From contig SABN01000003.1 of assembly GCA_009928955.1 (NCBI GenBank), forward strand, positions 1 through 64,000: a stretch of 64,000 nt of DNA, given 5' to 3'. The translations under genes were made by a program, and so were the position numbers. The notes beneath the pieces are model-generated. The model searched no databases. It was not told the origin of the DNA and saw only the letters and a list, made by a program, of their open reading frames with translations. Every line of letters starts with the position of its first letter. Within the stretch, counting starts at the first letter, position 1. Shown here one piece after another: positions 54,608 through 64,000 of the stretch. Origin of the DNA: Opitutia bacterium (GTDB lineage Bacteria > Verrucomicrobiota > Kiritimatiellia > CAIQIC01 > Lenti-01).

Positions 54608-56056
54608 GTGATGAAACAAGGCATGTTCCAGAACGCGCAGCTGCGCCAGGAGATGAAGCTGGCGCCGCGCATGATGCAGGCGCTGCGCTTCCTGCAGGCG
54701 CCGCTGCCGGAGCTGCGCGACCTGATCCGCGGCGAGTTGGAGCAGAATCCGGTGCTGGAGGAGAAGGTGGGCGATTCCGACGCCTTGCTGGCGCCGCTGG
54801 AGCCGGTGGCGGCGACGCTGGACGAGGCGGACCGGGAAAACGATTTCGATCCGGACGATTTCGGGCGGGAGATCGATGCGCTGGAGAAGATGCTGGAGCC
54901 GCGGCCGCTGGACGAGGCGCCGGGGACGCCGGTCTCTTCGCCCGAGGCGGATGAAAAACGACAGTTTTTCCTGGATTCGCTGACGGCGGCGCCGTCGCTG
55001 CATGCGCATCTGGAGGAGCAGCTGAACGAGTCGGGGCTGGACGAGGCGCAGAAGAAGGCGGGCGAGTACATCATCGGCAACGTGGATGAGAACGGCTGGC
55101 TGGCGGCGGACGTGGCGGAGGTGGCGCGGGAGGCGGGGGTGCCGGAGGCGGCGGTGGAAGCGGCGCTGGCGGTGATCCAGGAATTCGATCCGCCGGGCGT
55201 GGCGGCGCGGGGCCTGAAGGAATGCCTGCTGATCCAGCTGCGGCGGTCGGGGCGGGGGGCGGAATCGGCGGAGGCGCGGCTGGTGGCGGGGCATCTGGAG
55301 GCGCTGGGGGAGGCGGGCGCGGCGGCGCTGGCGAAGGCGGCGGGGCTGGCCGCGGACGAGGTGGCGGAGGCGCTGAAGGCGATCGCGCTGCTGGATCCGA
55401 AGCCGGGGCTGAAGTTCTCGGCGGCGCCGGCGGTGTATGTGACGCCGGAGGTGGAGATCCGCAAGACGGCGGAGGGGGAATACGTGGTGGAGATGCTGCG
55501 GGACGGGTTGCCGCGGCTGCGGATCAGCGCGGAATACGAATCGATGCTGGAGGACCCGGAGACGGCGGCGGAGGCGAAGAAGTATCTGGCCGAAAAGGTC
55601 CGGTCGGGCAAGTTCGTGATGGACAGCCTGCATCAGCGCCGGGAAACGGTGAAGCGCCTCGCGGAGGAGATCGCGGCGGCGCAGAAGGAATTCTTCGAGC
55701 AGGGGATTTCGCGGTTGAAGCCGTTGACGATGGGGGCGGTGGCGGAGAAGCTGGGCGTGCACGAGACGACCGTGGGGCGGGCGGTTTCGGGGAAATACGT
55801 GCGGACGCCGCAGGGGGTGTTCGAACTGAAGTTCTTTTTCACGGCGGGGCTGAAGATGGCGGACGGGGAGAGCATCTCGACGGAGGCGGTCAAGGAGGCG
55901 GTGGCGAAGGTGCTGGGGCACGAGGACGTGCGCAAGCCGCTCTCCGACCAGGCCATCGCGGACAAGCTGAAGGAGCAGGGCTTCCAGGTGGCGCGGCGGA
56001 CGGTGGCGAAGTACCGCGAGCAGCTGGGCGTGCCGCCGGCGCACAAGCGGAAATGA
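54608..56056 (+). CDS. rpoN: RNA polymerase sigma-54 factor
   Basis: MFQNAQLRQEMKLAPRMMQALRFLQAPLPELRDLIRGELEQNPVLEE; RpoN-box-like ARRTVAKYREQLGVPPAHKRK. Confidence 0.96.
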   Translation: MMKQGMFQNAQLRQEMKLAPRMMQALRFLQAPLPELRDLIRGELEQNPVLEEKVGDSDALLAPLEPVAATLDEADRENDFDPDDFGREIDALEKMLEPRPLDEAPGTPVSSPEADEKRQFFLDSLTAAPSLHAHLEEQLNESGLDEAQKKAGEYIIGNVDENGWLAADVAEVAREAGVPEAAVEAALAVIQEFDPPGVAARGLKECLLIQLRRSGRGAESAEARLVAGHLEALGEAGAAALAKAAGLAADEVAEALKAIALLDPKPGLKFSAAPAVYVTPEVEIRKTAEGEYVVEMLRDGLPRLRISAEYESMLEDPETAAEAKKYLAEKVRSGKFVMDSLHQRRETVKRLAEEIAAAQKEFFEQGISRLKPLTMGAVAEKLGVHETTVGRAVSGKYVRTPQGVFELKFFFTAGLKMADGESISTEAVKEAVAKVLGHEDVRKPLSDQAIADKLKEQGFQVARRTVAKYREQLGVPPAHKRK

Positions 56057-56072
56057 GCAAGCAGCCGAAGGG

Positions 56073-57056
56073 TTGGGAATGGCGATGAAGACGGATTTTG
56101 GAGCGAAGGATTTTTCGGAGTTCTGCCAGGCGCACCGGCCGGCCTATCACGCGGGTTATTACGCGATGTATTCGAGCTGGTGGGATGCGATCACCACGGA
56201 GCCGAACCTGATGGTGGTGCCGGTGGACGACCACATGGTGCACCGGGGCGACGGTTTGTTCGAGACGTTCAAATGCGTGGACGGGGCGGTCTACAACCTG
56301 GACGCGCATCTGGCGCGCCTCGAGGGCGGCGCGAAGACCATCGCGCTGCGGATGCCGTGGAGCCGCGCGGACCTGCGGAGGATCATCGGCGACGTCCTGC
56401 GGGCGGGGGGGCGGCGGGATGCGCTGGTGCGGGTGTTCGTGTCGCGCGGCCCGGGGGGGCATTCGGCGAATCCGTATGAATGTCCGGAGCCGCTGTTGAT
56501 GGTGCTGGCGATCCGGCTGGCGGAACCATTCATGGAGGCGCATCCGGAGGGGGCGAAGGTGGGCGTGAGCGGCGTGCCGAACAAGGAGGGGTTCTTCGCC
56601 CAGGTGAAGAGCGTGAACTATCTGCCGAACGTCCTGATGAAGAAGCAGGCCGTGGACGCGGGGGTGGATTTCATGCTGGGGTTCGACCAGAACGGGCATA
56701 TGACCGAGTTGCCGACCGAGAACTTCGGCATCGTGACGGCGGGGCGGTTGCTGCGGGTGCCGCGACCGGATCACATCCTGCTGGGCACCACGATGTTGCG
56801 GGTGATGCAGTTGGCGCGCGAACAGCTCGTTCCGGCGGGGATCCTCGCGGGCGTGGAGGAGGCGGACGTGCCGCGGGTTGAATTGGAGAAGGCGGCAGAG
56901 ATGCTCGTGTTCGGCACGAGCCCGCACGTGACGGCGGTGACGGAGTTCGCGGGGCGCCCCGTGGGCGATGGCCGGCCCGGCCCCGTTTGGCGCGAGCTGA
57001 GCCGCGCATTTGAGGAAGACCTGAAAAATCCGGCGATGTTGACGCCGATGGTGTAA
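56073..57056 (+). CDS. class IV aminotransferase (branched-chain aminotransferase / aminodeoxychorismate lyase family)
   Basis: VHRGDGLFETFKCVDGAVYNLDAHLARL...KSVNYLPNVLMKKQAVDAG...TELPTENFGIV. Confidence 0.88.
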   Translation: MGMAMKTDFGAKDFSEFCQAHRPAYHAGYYAMYSSWWDAITTEPNLMVVPVDDHMVHRGDGLFETFKCVDGAVYNLDAHLARLEGGAKTIALRMPWSRADLRRIIGDVLRAGGRRDALVRVFVSRGPGGHSANPYECPEPLLMVLAIRLAEPFMEAHPEGAKVGVSGVPNKEGFFAQVKSVNYLPNVLMKKQAVDAGVDFMLGFDQNGHMTELPTENFGIVTAGRLLRVPRPDHILLGTTMLRVMQLAREQLVPAGILAGVEEADVPRVELEKAAEMLVFGTSPHVTAVTEFAGRPVGDGRPGPVWRELSRAFEEDLKNPAMLTPMV

Positions 57057-57091
57057 CCTTTCCGTCTCGCGGAGCGACGATCTGGAAAACG

Positions 57092-58573
57092 GTGAAACAG
57101 ATGAAGAAGTGGAAGAGGCGCGGGGGCTGGGCGGCGGTGGCGGCGGCCCTGCTGTCCGGGTGCGTGGGCGTGCCGGATGCGGAGCAGATGCGCGGGATCC
57201 GGGCGGAATCCGCGGTTCGGCGGCTGGACGACTTGGCGCGGAAGACCACGACCGAAAGCGGGGTGTATCTGTCCGGGCCGTTGCTGCTGTGGGAGGCCGT
57301 GTCGTTGGCGCAAAGCTACAACCGGCCGCTCCAGCAGGAGCGGGTGGGGCGGGAGATCGCGCGGGGGCGCATCGAGGCCTCCTATTCGGAGGCGCTGCCG
57401 ACGCTGGCGCTGACGGGCGGCTACGTGCGGCGCGACGAGGAGCTGGGGACGACGAGGGACGGGGTCTATGTGCCGACGCGCCTGCAGGACCAATATAGCG
57501 CGGGGCTCAAGCTGTCGCAGCCGCTGTTCAACGGCCGGATCGGCGCGGCCCTGCGGGCTTCGAAACTCTATGGCGAATGGATGGAATCCACGATCCGCGC
57601 GGCGACGGAGTCCGTGCAGCGCGAGACCATCCGGGCCTATTATTCGGCCGTGCTGAGCGAGCACCTGCTGGAGGTGAACCAGACGGCGCTGGAAACGGCG
57701 GAACGACAGCTGGAGAACACGCAGGCGCGGCGGCGGCAGGGGATGGCGTCGAACTACGACGAGCTGCGCGCGCAGGTGGAGGTGTCGAACTTCCGCGCGC
57801 AGGTGTTGCAGGCGCGGAACGACAAGGACGTGGCCTATACGGCCCTGTACCGCCTGATGGGGGCGTCGCCGGAGAGCGCGGCGGAGCTGGTGGACGACGT
57901 GCCGCGGGTGGTCGAGGCGGTTTCCTTCGCCGACGCGGCGCGGACGGCGCTGGAGCGGCGCGCGGACCTGGCCGTGGCGGAATACGCCCTGCGGATGCAG
58001 CGCGAGAGCGTCGCGGCCGCGAAGGGGCGCTACCTGCCCGAGGTGTCGGGCTACGTCTCGCAGGCGTGGGCCAATCCCGATCCGCACGAATCCACGCGCG
58101 ACGACTGGGGCGACGAGTGGCAGGCGGGCGTGCAGGTGAGCCTGCCGCTGTTCGACGGCCTCGACCGGCGCGGCACGCTCATCCAGGAGCGGGCGAAGCT
58201 GCGCCAGTTCGAGATCGCCCTGCGGGACGCGGAAGAGCGGACCGTGAGCGAGATCCGCCAAGGAGTGCTGTCGCTGAAGACGGCCGAGGAATTCGCGCAT
58301 TCGCAGAGCCAGAATCTGGAGATGGCGCAGGAAGCGCTGCGCCTCGTGGAGGCGGGCCTGAAGGAAGGCCAGAATTCGCCGATCGAAGTGATGGACGCCC
58401 GCCAGGCCCTGACCAAGGCCTCCGCAAACTATTACGAGTCGATTTTCGCCCACGCGATGGCGCGGGTGGTCTTGCAGCAGGCGATGGGCTTGATGTCGCC
58501 CGACGTCCTGCCCGACGCGCCCGTGCTGGGAATTGCGGCTTCATCCGACGGATCGGTCGGATCCGCCGAATGA
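57092..58573 (+). CDS. RND efflux outer membrane lipoprotein (TolC/NodT family)
   Basis: AAALLSGCVG lipobox; two repeated alpha-helical OMF regions. Confidence 0.87.
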   Translation: MKQMKKWKRRGGWAAVAAALLSGCVGVPDAEQMRGIRAESAVRRLDDLARKTTTESGVYLSGPLLLWEAVSLAQSYNRPLQQERVGREIARGRIEASYSEALPTLALTGGYVRRDEELGTTRDGVYVPTRLQDQYSAGLKLSQPLFNGRIGAALRASKLYGEWMESTIRAATESVQRETIRAYYSAVLSEHLLEVNQTALETAERQLENTQARRRQGMASNYDELRAQVEVSNFRAQVLQARNDKDVAYTALYRLMGASPESAAELVDDVPRVVEAVSFADAARTALERRADLAVAEYALRMQRESVAAAKGRYLPEVSGYVSQAWANPDPHESTRDDWGDEWQAGVQVSLPLFDGLDRRGTLIQERAKLRQFEIALRDAEERTVSEIRQGVLSLKTAEEFAHSQSQNLEMAQEALRLVEAGLKEGQNSPIEVMDARQALTKASANYYESIFAHAMARVVLQQAMGLMSPDVLPDAPVLGIAASSDGSVGSAE

Positions 58574-58586
58574 TTTGGAGGAACCC

Positions 58587-59741
58587 ATGAAAACACGGTT
58601 TTTGATTGTGCTGGGCGCGGGGCTGGCCGCGGCGCTGGCGGTGGGCTGTTCGAAGCCGGCGGAGCAGGACAACGGCAAGCCGCAGAAAGGCCGCGGGCCG
58701 GTGGCGGTGCGCACGGCGCGGGTCGAGCGGCGGGATCTCTCGGAGACGATGCTGTTCACGGGCGAACTGGAGTCGCCGGTGTCGGTGGAGGTGAAGCCGA
58801 AGATCCAGGGGCGCCTGGAGAAGATGGAGCTGGAAGACGGCCTGCCGACGACGGAAGGGGCGGTGGCGAAGCGCGGCGAGACGATCGCCGAGATCGACCG
58901 CCGGGAACTGGATGCGCAGATGGCGCTGGCGGAAGCGCAGGCGCGCCAAGCCGAAGTGGCGCTGGCGGACCGCGAGCGCGAGCGCCGGCGGCTCGAGGCG
59001 CTGTTCGCGGAAGAGGTGGCGACCGAACAGGCGCGCGACGCGGCCGTGACCGCGCACGAGAGCGCCAAGGCCGCCCTGGCGCAGGCGCAGGCGCAGCGGA
59101 AGCTGGCGAAGGTGAACCTCGACGAGACGAACATCCGCGCGCCGATGGATGGCGTGGTGACGGACCGCCACGCGGATCCGGGCGCGATGGTCGGACCGTC
59201 GGCGCCCATCGTGCGGATGGCGCAGATGGATCCGCTGCGGTTGATGCTGGCGATCCCGGCGCGCCTGCTGCCGATGCTGGAGGAAGGCCGGACTCCGGTG
59301 TCGGTGGCGACGGACGTCCTTCCGGGACGCGCGTTCGACTGCACGGTGGCGCGGATCTTCCCGGCGGCGGACCCGGCGACGCGCACGGTGCGGGCGGAGG
59401 TCCTGCTGGCCAATCCGCGCGCCGCCGGCGGCTGGCCGCTGCGACCGGGCATGTACGCGACGGCGAAGCTGACGCTGGCCACGAGCCCGGGGGCGCTGGC
59501 GGTTCCGGCGGCGGCGGTCATCCGCGTGCTGGACCGCCAGCTGGTCTACGTCGTCCGCGACGGCGTGGCCCGCGCCGCGACCGTGCAGACGGGCGTCCGG
59601 GACGGCATCGACGTCGAAATCCTCGCCGGCCTGGCGGAAGGCGACGAATACGTGGCGATGGGCCAGAACAAGCTGACGGACGGCGCGGCGATCGAGCGGG
59701 TCGGCGAATTCGGGGCGCCGGCGGAACGGCCGACGGAGTAG
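58587..59741 (+). CDS. RND efflux periplasmic adaptor (membrane fusion) lipoprotein
   Basis: ALAVGCSKP lipobox; ETMLFTGELESPVSVEVKPKIQGRL; NIRAPMDGVVTDRHADPGAMV. Confidence 0.92.
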   Translation: MKTRFLIVLGAGLAAALAVGCSKPAEQDNGKPQKGRGPVAVRTARVERRDLSETMLFTGELESPVSVEVKPKIQGRLEKMELEDGLPTTEGAVAKRGETIAEIDRRELDAQMALAEAQARQAEVALADRERERRRLEALFAEEVATEQARDAAVTAHESAKAALAQAQAQRKLAKVNLDETNIRAPMDGVVTDRHADPGAMVGPSAPIVRMAQMDPLRLMLAIPARLLPMLEEGRTPVSVATDVLPGRAFDCTVARIFPAADPATRTVRAEVLLANPRAAGGWPLRPGMYATAKLTLATSPGALAVPAAAVIRVLDRQLVYVVRDGVARAATVQTGVRDGIDVEILAGLAEGDEYVAMGQNKLTDGAAIERVGEFGAPAERPTE

Positions 59742-59747
59742 CCGGCG

Positions 59748-62700
59748 ATGAAATTGCCCGAACTCGGTGTCCAGCGCCCCGTCACGACGCTGATGTTTTT
59801 CCTGGCGGTGTTCGTGATGGGCGCCGTGATGCTGACCCAGCTGCCGGTGGACCTGATGCCGGAGATCGAACAGCCGACCGTGACGGTGGTGACGACCTGG
59901 GAAGGCGCGAGCGCCGAGGACGTCGAAAGCAAGGTGACCAAGCTGGTGGAGCGGGCGCTGGGCACGGTGAGCGGCCTGGAAGAGATGACCAGCGCCACGA
60001 TCGAGGGTGTCTCGAGCGTGACCTGCGAATTTTCCTGGGGCACCAATCTCGACGAGGCGTCCAACGACATCCGCAGCAACCTCGAGCGCATCCGCAAGGC
60101 GCTGCCGGACGACGCCGACGCGCCCATCCTGTGGAAATTCAACACCTCGCAGATCCCGATCCAGTTCTACGGCGTCACCTGCGCCGAGAGCCTCGAGCAG
60201 CTCGAGGAGATCGTCAACAACGAGATCGCCGACCCGCTGAAGCGCCTGCCGGGCGTGGGGGCGGTGACGCTGTTCGGGGGACTCGAGCGGCAGATCAACG
60301 TGAAGCTCGATCCGGCGCGCCTGGCGGGCTACGGGCTGGTGTTCGACCAGGTCGCGGCGGCGCTGGCGAAGGAGAACGTGACGCTGCCGGCGGGCAACGT
60401 GAAGGTCGGGCGGATGGACTACACGATCCGCGTGCCGGGGGAATTCGCGACGGCGGGGGAGATCGGCGACATCGTGGTCCGGTCGGCGGGTGGCGCGCAC
60501 GTGCGCCTGCGCGACGTGGCGGAGGTGGAGGACGGCTTCGCGGAAGAGCGCCGGCTGGCGAAGGTGAAGGACCGCCGGGCGATCATGATGATGATCCAGA
60601 AGCGCTCCGGGGCGAACACGGTCGACACGGCCCGGGAAGTGATGCGGGAACTGGAACGGAACATCCAGCCGATGCTGCCGCGGGACATCGAAATCCACCA
60701 GATCTTCGACACGAGCGAGCAGATCACCCAGTCCATCTCCAACGTGGCCATGACGGTTCGCTGGGCGTTCGTGTTCGTGGTGCTGACGGCGTTCTTCTTC
60801 CTGCGCAACGTGCGCTCCGCGCTGATCATCGCGCTGACGATCCCGTTCTCGCTGATCCTGGCGTTCATCTTCATGTGGACGATGGGCTGGACCATCAACA
60901 TCATTTCGATGGCGAGCCTGGCGATCGCGATGGGCATGGTGGTGGACAACGCGGTGGTGGTGCTGGAGAACATCGCCACGAAGGTGGAGCAGGGAACGGC
61001 CCCGCGCGAGGCGGCGATGTTCGGCAGCGAGGAAGTGGGGATGGCGGTCAGCGCCTCGACGCTGACGACGATCGTGGTGTTCGTGCCGCTGATCTTCCTG
61101 AAGGGGGAGGCGGGGATCATGTTCAAGCAGCTCGGCGGGCTGCTGACGGCGACGCTGCTGGCGAGCCTGACGTGCGCGCTGTGGCTGACGCCGATGCTGA
61201 GCAGCCGCCTGCTGCGGGCGTCCGGGAAGCGCCGGGCGCGCGGGCGGTTCGCGGAGGCGTTCCACGCGTGGAGCGAGGCCCGGTTCGCGGCGCTGGACGC
61301 CGCCTATTCCGGGCTGCTGCGCCGGGCGCTGCGGGGCCGCTGGGTGGTCGTCGCGGCGGCGATCGCGGTGTTCGCGGGGAGCGTGGCGCTGTTCAAGGGG
61401 CTGGGGTCCGAGTATGCGCCGGAAGACGATTCCGGACGGTTGATGCTGCGCTACCAGACCGCCATCGGCACGCGGGTGGAAGAGACCGCGGCGCTCGGCC
61501 AGCGGATCCTGGAGGTGGCGCTGGAAGAGGCCGGCCGGGACAACGTGCTCGTCTACGCCTGGCGCTGCGGCGAGACCGGCGGCATGGGCGGCCGGGGCGG
61601 ATCGCACATCGGGCAGGTCATGATGCGCCTGGTGTCGCAGAGGCAGCGCGACCGCGGCCTCAAGGAAATCGGCCGCGCCGTGGGCGACGTCGTCGCGAAG
61701 TGGCCGGAGGTCCAGAAGTACAGCGTGGACACCGCCCAGATGGGGCCCGGCGGCGGGCAAAAGCCGATCATCATCGAGGTGCTGGGATTCGACCTCGACG
61801 TCCTGCAGGGCATCGCCGAGCATGTGCTGGAAGTGGTCAACACGACGCCCGGCGCGGTGGACGCCGAGATCGGGCGCGATCCCGGCCGGCCCGAAATCCG
61901 CGTGGAGATCGACCGGACGAAGGCGGCCGCGCACGGGCTGAACGTGTCGCAGGTGGCCAACGGCATGCGCACGCTGTTCTACGGGACGACGGCCACCCTG
62001 TTCCGCGAGTCCGACGAGGACTACGACGTCGTGCTGCGGCTGGACGAGCCGTTCCGGCAGACGGTGGCGGACATCGCGCAGTCGGAGATCGCGCTGCCGA
62101 ACGGCCGGCGGATCCGGCTCGACAGCGTGGCGAACGTGGCGGAACGCCTCGGGGCGCTGCAGATCGACCGCCGCAACCAGGAGCGCATGATCCAGGTGAC
62201 GGCCGACGTGTTCGGGCGCAGCAGCGGCGAGGTGGTCCGCGACCTGCGCCGCCGCCTCGCGGCGGAAGTGCCGCTGCCGTCGGGCACGGGCATCCATTTC
62301 GGCGGCACGGCGGAGGACCAGGAGGAATCGTTCCGCCAGATGGGCCTGATGCTGGTGCTGGGCATCCTGCTGGTCTACATGGTGATGGCGTCGCAGTTCG
62401 AGAGCCTGCTGGATCCGTTCCTGATCCTGTTCTCGATCCCGTTCGCGTTCACGGGCGTGGCGATCGCCCTGACGGCGCTGCAACTGACGGTGAGCATCAT
62501 GTCCTACATCGGGATGATCCTGCTGGTGGGCGTGGTGGTGAACAACGCCATCGTGCTGATCGACTACGTCAACCTGCTGCGGGAGCGCGGGCAGGGGCTG
62601 TCCGACGCGATCGTGAACGCCGGGCGCTCGCGCCTGCGGCCGGTGCTCATCACGACGATGACCACGTCGCTGGGGATGACGCCGATGATCCTGAGCCGGG

Positions 62701-62867
62701 GCGAAGGCGCGGCGACCTGGAAGCCGATGGCGGCGACGATCGTGGGCGGGCTGCTGTTCTCGATGCTGATCACGCTGGTGCTGGTGCCGACCCTGTACAG
62801 CTTGGCCCATTCGCGAGTGGCGCGGCGGCGGGAACAAGCGGCCGCCGAGAAGGGAGTGCGCGCATGA
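59748..62867 (+). CDS. RND efflux inner membrane transporter (AcrB/MdtB-like)
   Basis: LPELGVQRPVTTLMFFLAVFVMGAVML; 12-TM RND architecture; GMVVDNAVVVLENI. Confidence 0.95.
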   Translation: MKLPELGVQRPVTTLMFFLAVFVMGAVMLTQLPVDLMPEIEQPTVTVVTTWEGASAEDVESKVTKLVERALGTVSGLEEMTSATIEGVSSVTCEFSWGTNLDEASNDIRSNLERIRKALPDDADAPILWKFNTSQIPIQFYGVTCAESLEQLEEIVNNEIADPLKRLPGVGAVTLFGGLERQINVKLDPARLAGYGLVFDQVAAALAKENVTLPAGNVKVGRMDYTIRVPGEFATAGEIGDIVVRSAGGAHVRLRDVAEVEDGFAEERRLAKVKDRRAIMMMIQKRSGANTVDTAREVMRELERNIQPMLPRDIEIHQIFDTSEQITQSISNVAMTVRWAFVFVVLTAFFFLRNVRSALIIALTIPFSLILAFIFMWTMGWTINIISMASLAIAMGMVVDNAVVVLENIATKVEQGTAPREAAMFGSEEVGMAVSASTLTTIVVFVPLIFLKGEAGIMFKQLGGLLTATLLASLTCALWLTPMLSSRLLRASGKRRARGRFAEAFHAWSEARFAALDAAYSGLLRRALRGRWVVVAAAIAVFAGSVALFKGLGSEYAPEDDSGRLMLRYQTAIGTRVEETAALGQRILEVALEEAGRDNVLVYAWRCGETGGMGGRGGSHIGQVMMRLVSQRQRDRGLKEIGRAVGDVVAKWPEVQKYSVDTAQMGPGGGQKPIIIEVLGFDLDVLQGIAEHVLEVVNTTPGAVDAEIGRDPGRPEIRVEIDRTKAAAHGLNVSQVANGMRTLFYGTTATLFRESDEDYDVVLRLDEPFRQTVADIAQSEIALPNGRRIRLDSVANVAERLGALQIDRRNQERMIQVTADVFGRSSGEVVRDLRRRLAAEVPLPSGTGIHFGGTAEDQEESFRQMGLMLVLGILLVYMVMASQFESLLDPFLILFSIPFAFTGVAIALTALQLTVSIMSYIGMILLVGVVVNNAIVLIDYVNLLRERGQGLSDAIVNAGRSRLRPVLITTMTTSLGMTPMILSRGEGAATWKPMAATIVGGLLFSMLITLVLVPTLYSLAHSRVARRREQAAAEKGVRA

Positions 62868-63160
62868 AAGCGGTGTGGATGATGCACGACATCGTGCTGG
62901 CGGACGAGATTCAGGACATCCTCGACGAAATGGGGATCGTCGGGCTGTCGCGCTGGAAGCGCATGACCGGCCGCGGCCCGAAGAGCGGCGCGCGGATGGA
63001 CAACCATGTGTGGCCCGGGGCCAATTCGGGGGCCTTCGTGGTGGTGGAGGACGAGGTGGCGGCGCGGTTGATGGGGCGCCTGCAGGCGTTGCGCGACGAG
63101 GTGGGCGCCATGACCGGCCTGTGGGCGTTCACCACGCCGGTGTCGGAGACGCTCAAATAA
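62864..63160 (+). CDS. small RND-operon-associated protein (PG0541-like)
   Basis: ATGA overlap with RND gene; MKAVWMMHDIVLADEIQDILDEMGIVGLSRWKRMTGRGPKSG. Confidence 0.6.
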   Translation: MKAVWMMHDIVLADEIQDILDEMGIVGLSRWKRMTGRGPKSGARMDNHVWPGANSGAFVVVEDEVAARLMGRLQALRDEVGAMTGLWAFTTPVSETLK

Positions 63161-63284
63161 CCAGTGCCGGAACTTTGTTCGGCGGAAGAAGTTCCCCGGC
63201 GCCCGAAAATTATGGTTGTGTTCGTTCATCGCGATGAGGTATCTACACCGCACGATAGGGAGCATACGGAACCGGAGAAGTGAA

Positions 63285-63944
63285 ATGGCGAGAATAATGA
63301 CTTGGGCGAAAATCGGATGCGCGCTGTGGGTCGTGGCGGCCATGGGGGTCGGTTGCGAAACCGCGACGATGGACAATCAGGGCACCATCACGTTGGCCGA
63401 GTTGCAGGGCATCACGCCGGCCCCGCCTTCGGACCCGGGCGGCGGCGGGGACCCGGACGGCGGCGGAGACACGGGCGGCGGTGGGGACACGGGCGGCGGC
63501 GGGGACACGGATGGCGGCGGGGACACGGGCGGGGGTGGATTTGGGGAGATCACGGGTGCCATCAAATGGCTGAACACGGACGTGTCGGGCTGGTCCCAGA
63601 CCGCCAGCCTGAACGCGAGCGTCAGCGGCGGCACGATCCACATGCCCTACGACAAGGCCAAGGTGTGGCCTTCCGTGGACGGCTTGAACGGCAACTGTTG
63701 GGCCATCGTGAACATCGGCGGCCAATGGTATGCCGCGACCTTCGAATATCTTCGATCTGGGCAGACTTCGAAGCCGGTGGGGGTGCTGAATGGCAGCCTG
63801 GGCGACCATTTCAAGGTGTCGCCGCTGAGCCGGTGGCGCCCCAGCAGCGGAGAGCGGTTTGGCATCATGGTCAGCGGCTTGGCGCGCGGGGGATTGCGCA
63901 ATGTCAAGGAGCGCAGCAATGTTTCCATGGTCACCTGGCCGTAG
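63285..63944 (+). CDS. putative lipoprotein with Gly/Asp hexapeptide repeat linker and unknown C-terminal domain
   Basis: VVAAMGVGCETA lipobox; DPGGGGDPDGGGDTGGGGDTGGGGDTDGGGDTGGGG linker. Confidence 0.7.
   Translation: MARIMTWAKIGCALWVVAAMGVGCETATMDNQGTITLAELQGITPAPPSDPGGGGDPDGGGDTGGGGDTGGGGDTDGGGDTGGGGFGEITGAIKWLNTDVSGWSQTASLNASVSGGTIHMPYDKAKVWPSVDGLNGNCWAIVNIGGQWYAATFEYLRSGQTSKPVGVLNGSLGDHFKVSPLSRWRPSSGERFGIMVSGLARGGLRNVKERSNVSMVTWP
63437..63540 (+). repeat. 18-nt tandem repeat encoding D-T/P-G/D-GGG
   Basis: six hexapeptide units read directly in the lipoprotein ORF. Confidence 0.85.
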
Positions 63945-64000
63945 GGGTCGGACGGGAGGCCGCGCGAGTGAAGGCCGGACGGGGGCGGCCGTCTTCCGCG

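Noticed and set aside
52082-56044. 1320-aa antisense ORF
   Set aside because: Arg/His/Pro-rich shadow ORF opposite porin, dusB and rpoN; typical high-GC artefact with no domain pattern.
58179-62837. 1552-aa antisense ORF opposite the RND operon
   Set aside because: Low-complexity H/R/Q-rich translation; the + strand genes have clear families.
60131-63160. 1009-aa + strand ORF in a different frame from the RND transporter
   Set aside because: Gly/Arg/Ala-rich out-of-frame translation of the RND gene.

Overview
64 kb high-GC window from a Gram-negative bacterium. The content is compatible with the PVC superphylum (Verrucomicrobiota/Kiritimatiellota), but this is inference only. About 0-45 kb is a single-strand surface-glycan locus on the + strand, truncated at the left edge. 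It contains a NeuB 3' end, NeuC, a SAM methyltransferase, NeuA, a 2-hydroxyacid dehydrogenase, an MBOAT/SGNH-like pair, three asparagine-synthase-type amidotransferases, a surface carbohydrate biosynthesis protein, an MsbA-like ABC exporter, many GT4 and GT2 glycosyltransferases, LegB plus a sugar-nucleotidyltransferase, and six large GT-C-like membrane proteins. Two unusual fusions stand out: UDP-GlcNAc-2-epimerase::LPG-synthase-TM and DUF2304::GT-C. About 45-64 kb looks like chromosomal background: a DUF4230-like gene, GH13, WbuC-type cupin, GH31, superoxide reductase, porin, dusB, rpoN, a class IV aminotransferase, an RND efflux operon and a lipoprotein. The best second-look items are (1) a palindromic repeat family (TTTTCCAC-N3-GTGGAAAA), five copies clustered at 46.1 kb and one oppositely oriented copy before dusB; (2) two recombination scars bracketed by exact direct repeats, an AsnB::SerA chimeric ORF with 23-bp repeats and a glycosyltransferase 5' stub with 16-bp repeats; (3) a G11 tract between cupin and GH13 where one extra base would fuse the two ORFs; (4) a repeated leader/hairpin module upstream of both the cupin/GH13 and GH31 genes; and (5) the fused epimerase-flippase protein. 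No tRNA, rRNA, CRISPR array or IS element was recognised.
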